From the NCBI GenBank assembly GCA_023393635.1, contig JAEWKT010000046.1, forward strand, positions 23,584 through 87,583: a stretch of DNA of 64,000 bases, written 5' to 3'. A model generated the notes under the pieces. That model worked only from the letters and a program-made list of their open reading frames with translations. It ran no database searches and had not been told where the DNA came from. Each line of letters starts with the position of its first letter. Position 1 is the first letter of the stretch. Positions 61,118 through 64,000 of the stretch are shown one piece after another. The translations under genes were made by a program, and so were the position numbers. The stretch comes from Pseudomonadota bacterium (GTDB lineage: Bacteria; Pseudomonadota; Gammaproteobacteria; Pseudomonadales; Moraxellaceae).

Positions 61118-62281
61118 TTATATTTGCTGCGCTGCATAATCCCAGTAATGCACCACCTGATTCCTGCCCAAATCTTTAGCCTCATACAATGCCTGATCTG
61201 CTTTTTTTAATACTGTATCAATATCGTGGCTTGTACTGTCAAAATGGGTAGTGCCAAAACTCGCGGTCACTGCTATTTTATGATTATGGTCATCGTATAT
61301 ATTGATGGACATTAATTCATTGCGGCAGCGTTCTGCCACTTGGCGCGTTTGTTGATAGGATGTGTTGGTCAAAATAATAATAAATTCTTCGCCCCCAAAG
61401 CGACCAACAATATCTTGTTGCCTTACAACAGACTTAAGTACCTGTGCGGCTTCTACCAAAATTCGATCACCCATCACATGACCATAAGAGTCATTAATTT
61501 GCTTAAATAAATCAAGGTCTAATAAAATTAAGGAGTGCAAAAATGGCTTTGGATATTTTTTATTTAACAAGCCAGATAAAAAGCGATACAGCGTGCGCCT
61601 GTTATATAGTCCCGTCAGTGGATCAACCTGACTAAGCACTTCAATATTTTTTTCGCGTTGTCGCCATTGGCTCAATAACATTTCCAGCAATATAAATCCA
61701 CCAATTAATATAGGCAGGCCAAACCACAACATCGCAAAAGTCCAAAAAACTGTTGCCTTACCAGTGCTGGTGCCTAGTGTATTGATAAAGATAGGCGCGT
61801 AAGGAATTTTACCTTCAATAGTGGCATGCATTAACCAGATAAAAATTGTAAAAACGATGGCAAGCGTGGAGTAAATGAGTATTCGCTTAAATAATAACAA
61901 GCCAATAATGACAGACATAACAAAGGTTAAACTAGTGGCTGGACTCATAATCCCCACCAGATAGGCTTCATGTACCATCGATAAGCCATAAATTAAAATA
62001 CAGGCATAAGGCAAAATCATCTGTGCTTTTTCTGAAGCGCGCAAATACCAGCATAGCAGCATAGGCACAGCAAGCACGAGCAAAATCATACTGTTTAGTA
62101 AAATAGAGCTGCGTAAATAGTCAGCACTAACATATACCCATAAACTGGGATGGAAATAAATATATAGCTTCCAAATTAACCATGCTGTATGAATCAGCAC
62201 TGCCACACTCAACATAAGTAAGCATTTATATAAAGGCGGCCAATTTAAAACAAAAGCCCAGGTTTTCTGATTAGTATCCAT
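61118..62281 (-). CDS. Membrane-anchored diguanylate cyclase (GGDEF domain)
   Basis: This protein is predicted to make cyclic-di-GMP. The N-terminal half has about six hydrophobic segments and looks like a membrane sensor of unknown signal. The C-terminal GGDEF domain has DPLTGLYNRRTLYRFL, LILLDLDLFKQINDSYGHVMGDRIL, the catalytic GGEEF loop (RFGGEEFIIIL) and a closing ADQALYEAKDLGRN. I see no obvious RxxD inhibitory site five residues before the loop (QDIVGRFGGEEF). ATG at 62281 or an open TTG at 62305 could be the start; neither has a clear ribosome site. Confidence 0.92.
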   Translation of the reverse strand: MDTNQKTWAFVLNWPPLYKCLLMLSVAVLIHTAWLIWKLYIYFHPSLWVYVSADYLRSSILLNSMILLVLAVPMLLCWYLRASEKAQMILPYACILIYGLSMVHEAYLVGIMSPATSLTFVMSVIIGLLLFKRILIYSTLAIVFTIFIWLMHATIEGKIPYAPIFINTLGTSTGKATVFWTFAMLWFGLPILIGGFILLEMLLSQWRQREKNIEVLSQVDPLTGLYNRRTLYRFLSGLLNKKYPKPFLHSLILLDLDLFKQINDSYGHVMGDRILVEAAQVLKSVVRQQDIVGRFGGEEFIIILTNTSYQQTRQVAERCRNELMSINIYDDHNHKIAVTASFGTTHFDSTSHDIDTVLKKADQALYEAKDLGRNQVVHYWDYAAQQI

Positions 62282-62693
62282 AGATGGTTCGTCTAAAGCT
62301 GCCAATTTATGTTTGAACCAAAGTCATCTAGTCATTAATAATAAGCAATACATATACTATTAAGAACTAATGAGTGCAACGCAAAAGCGACCAGTAGTTT
62401 TCCAGCATAAATCATTTTGAGCAAACACTCTAAAAATAAATAAATTTTTTGTTATGTGGCTTTTTGCCTCAATAGCTTACACCTCTTCAAATACTTTTTT
62501 TTCAAGACGAGGACATCCCCAAGAGGATGAGGCAAGAAGACCATGAAGGCATTTTTTTAGGAAATTAACAGCCAGTAAATGGTGCTAATTTTGACATAAT
62601 AACCCTTATAGAAACTAGAAAACGATTACAAAGTCCAAAAGCTGAATACGCTACTCTCTTTAGTAGAATAACTGTCTGTCTTGTAAAGAACCT
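62282..62693. other. Spacer upstream of the zinc metallopeptidase gene
   Basis: This 412-bp divergent region has no supported gene. A TTGACA at 62591-62596 points towards the peptidase gene, but the TATAGA that follows is only 10 bases away and the next TAGAAA is at 19, so the promoter is doubtful. Confidence 0.35.
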
Positions 62694-63770
62694 ATGAAGA
62701 ATTTCTATTGTTATTGCTGCAATCATCAAGTATTTTTTCTGAATACTCAGTGTGGAAATTGTCAGGCATTACTGGGCTATTTGCCCGACGAAGAAAACAT
62801 GGGTAGTTTTTATAAAACACATGACCCGAACCTTTGGCAAAGTCACGATCCAAAGCACCAAGGCAAGTTGTTCAAGCCTTGCTATAACTATAGGATAGAA
62901 AATGTATGTAACTGGATGCTAGCAGCGGATAGCCAGGAAACCTACTGTAAAGCCTGTCAGCTCACCGTTACCATCCCTGACCTCAGTGAACATGATCATA
63001 AATTGTACTGGAGTAGGATTGAAGCCGCCAAGCGACGCTTTTTATACCTTTTATATCAATTAAAAATTGCCCCGCAGCCAAAGCGTTACCCTGATGATCA
63101 TGAAGGACTGGCATTTGAGTTTCTGGCCGCTAGCGACGACCAGCCCGTCCTCACAGGCCATAATAATGGGCTGATCACGCTTAATATTTCAGAGGCAGAC
63201 CCATCCTACCGTGAATGGACACGGGAAAGTATGCAAGAACCTTATCGGACATTGCTTGGCCATTTTAGACACGAAAGCGGACATTACTATTTTGATCGTC
63301 TGGTCGAACATACCAAATGGTATCAACCTTTTAAAACCTTATTTGGCGATGATCAGCAAAGCTATCAAGACGCTTTAGATAGACACTATCAACAAGGTGC
63401 GCCAAGTGATTGGGAGCAACACTACGTAACCAGCTATGCCAGTACCCACCCTTGGGAAGATTTTGCCGAGACCTGGGCGCATTATTTACACATGATGTCT
63501 ACACTCGATAGTGCTTATCACTTAGGTATTAATGTACAGCCACATCATTCTCATGAACCGCATATGGTGTTGCACAAATCACCAATAGGTAGCCCTGATT
63601 TTGAACAAACTTTGGCAGACTGGTTTGCTCTAAGCTATGGCTTGAATGCACTCAATCGTAGCATGGGGCTTTTGGATGCTTATCCGTTTGCGCTCTCACA
63701 GCGTGTGCTTGATAAACTACGCTTTGTGCATGACATCATCCTAGATAAAATGAATGAAATCCCTCATTAA
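62694..63770 (+). CDS. Putative zinc-binding metallopeptidase (zinc ribbon plus HExxH)
   Basis: This 358-residue soluble protein has an N-terminal zinc-ribbon-type segment with many cysteines (FYCYCCN, TQCGNC, and later CKAC at 85-88), a helical linker (about 100-125) and a metalloprotease core with HESGH (193-197) followed by YFDRL and, 62 residues on, WEDFAETWAHY with Glu259 as the third zinc ligand candidate. The arrangement matches the zinc-binding metallopeptidase family formerly called DUF2248. Substrate and role are unknown. The ATG has a weak AAAGAAC site. Confidence 0.85.
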   Translation: MKNFYCYCCNHQVFFLNTQCGNCQALLGYLPDEENMGSFYKTHDPNLWQSHDPKHQGKLFKPCYNYRIENVCNWMLAADSQETYCKACQLTVTIPDLSEHDHKLYWSRIEAAKRRFLYLLYQLKIAPQPKRYPDDHEGLAFEFLAASDDQPVLTGHNNGLITLNISEADPSYREWTRESMQEPYRTLLGHFRHESGHYYFDRLVEHTKWYQPFKTLFGDDQQSYQDALDRHYQQGAPSDWEQHYVTSYASTHPWEDFAETWAHYLHMMSTLDSAYHLGINVQPHHSHEPHMVLHKSPIGSPDFEQTLADWFALSYGLNALNRSMGLLDAYPFALSQRVLDKLRFVHDIILDKMNEIPH

Positions 63771-63856
63771 TGAACCACTAAACTCCTTAAAACTAGAGCA
63801 GACTGCCTAAAGCGTACATAAAACAGGCAGGCAGAATTTAAATAAATAAAAAGGGT

Positions 63857-63884
63857 TGACGGGTAGATTTAATGCTGTAGAATG
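63857..63884 (+). promoter_or_regulatory. Strong sigma-70 promoter of stable-RNA style at the right edge
   Basis: TTGACG (63857-63862), a 16-bp spacer and TAGAAT (63879-63884), with an A/T-rich UP-like stretch upstream (about 63838-63853) and a GC-rich discriminator GCACCCC. This is the pattern of stringently controlled rRNA promoters in Acinetobacter and relatives. No ORF begins in the remaining 115 bases. Confidence 0.6.
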
Positions 63885-64000
63885 CACCCCACAGCAACGA
63901 TGATGCTAACAAAACATGTTGAAAAACAGTGAGTTAAGTTTAATATGCTGTGAGGGTTAGCTTAACTGCCCAAGTTATTTTAGATTTAAAATGTACAGTC

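Noticed and set aside
62591..62621. TTGACA upstream of the metallopeptidase gene
   Set aside because: No -10 at acceptable spacing (10 or 19 bases to the nearest candidates).
1..64000. CRISPR arrays, insertion sequences, prophage genes, tRNAs
   Set aside because: Reading both strands I saw no spaced identical repeats of CRISPR type, no transposase or phage gene, and no T-loop pattern of a tRNA; a dedicated tRNA scan was not possible here.

Overview
The window looks like ordinary chromosome of a gammaproteobacterium of the family Moraxellaceae, on the Acinetobacter/Alkanindiges side. Four things point there: a close match to the Acinetobacter fatty acyl-CoA reductase Acr1, a Balon-type ribosome hibernation factor of the kind described from Psychrobacter, an ABZJ_00895-type membrane protein, and a cyanide-insensitive bd oxidase operon with its DUF2474 peptide. 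I estimate GC in the mid-40s percent. I saw no IS element, prophage, CRISPR array, tRNA or rRNA gene. The family assignment is inferred from remembered protein similarities, not from a search.

Layout. 1-5100 (+): end of a DUF1631 gene, ampD, murJ, a bolA-family gene, sirB2-like, an orphan ParA and a Gly-rich lipoprotein. 5250-10620 (-): rarA, a small membrane protein, ycgN-like, tsaC, dprA and a LysM protein, with def divergent at 10755. 11318-15290 (-): a stand-alone HMG-CoA reductase, then cydA-cydB-DUF2474. 15609-21922 (+): DUF2946 protein, TonB copper receptor, ornithine decarboxylase and a GMC alcohol dehydrogenase. 21969-31928: mgtE, ygiQ, the Balon homologue, DUF4385, an MFS pump, ybaK, ABZJ_00895 and a LOG-family gene. 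32118-36936 (-): a methyltransferase/FAD-oxidoreductase pair and ompR-envZ. 37267-45277: tex, then an oppositely oriented lipid-type group (HSDL2-like SDR, MpaB-family oxygenase, acr1), then ettA. 45450-51612 (+): a small secreted protein with a possible nonsense codon, a DEAD-box helicase with a repetitive Arg/Gly tail, a 49-residue membrane peptide, and mlaFEDCB. 51705-64000: two orphan periplasmic binding proteins, corA, comF, recG, a BOF protein, a VIT-family transporter, an amidase, a diguanylate cyclase, a zinc metallopeptidase, and at the right edge a strong promoter of rRNA-operon style.

Themes. Envelope upkeep is represented by AmpD, MurJ, LysM, Mla and OmpR/EnvZ. DNA uptake and recombination is represented by DprA, ComF, RecG and RarA. 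Ribosome control is represented by Balon, EttA, Def, TsaC, YbaK and the helicase. Storage-lipid or hydrocarbon metabolism is represented by Acr1, GMC, SDR and MpaB. The most useful new observations are: two identical 15-bp pseudo-palindromes upstream of acr1; the Balon homologue; a CorA whose GMN signature reads GIN; an in-frame TAA followed by 22 coding-like codons; an isolated class I-like HMG-CoA reductase; and two small genes missed by a length cut-off (12672-12806 and 48217-48366).
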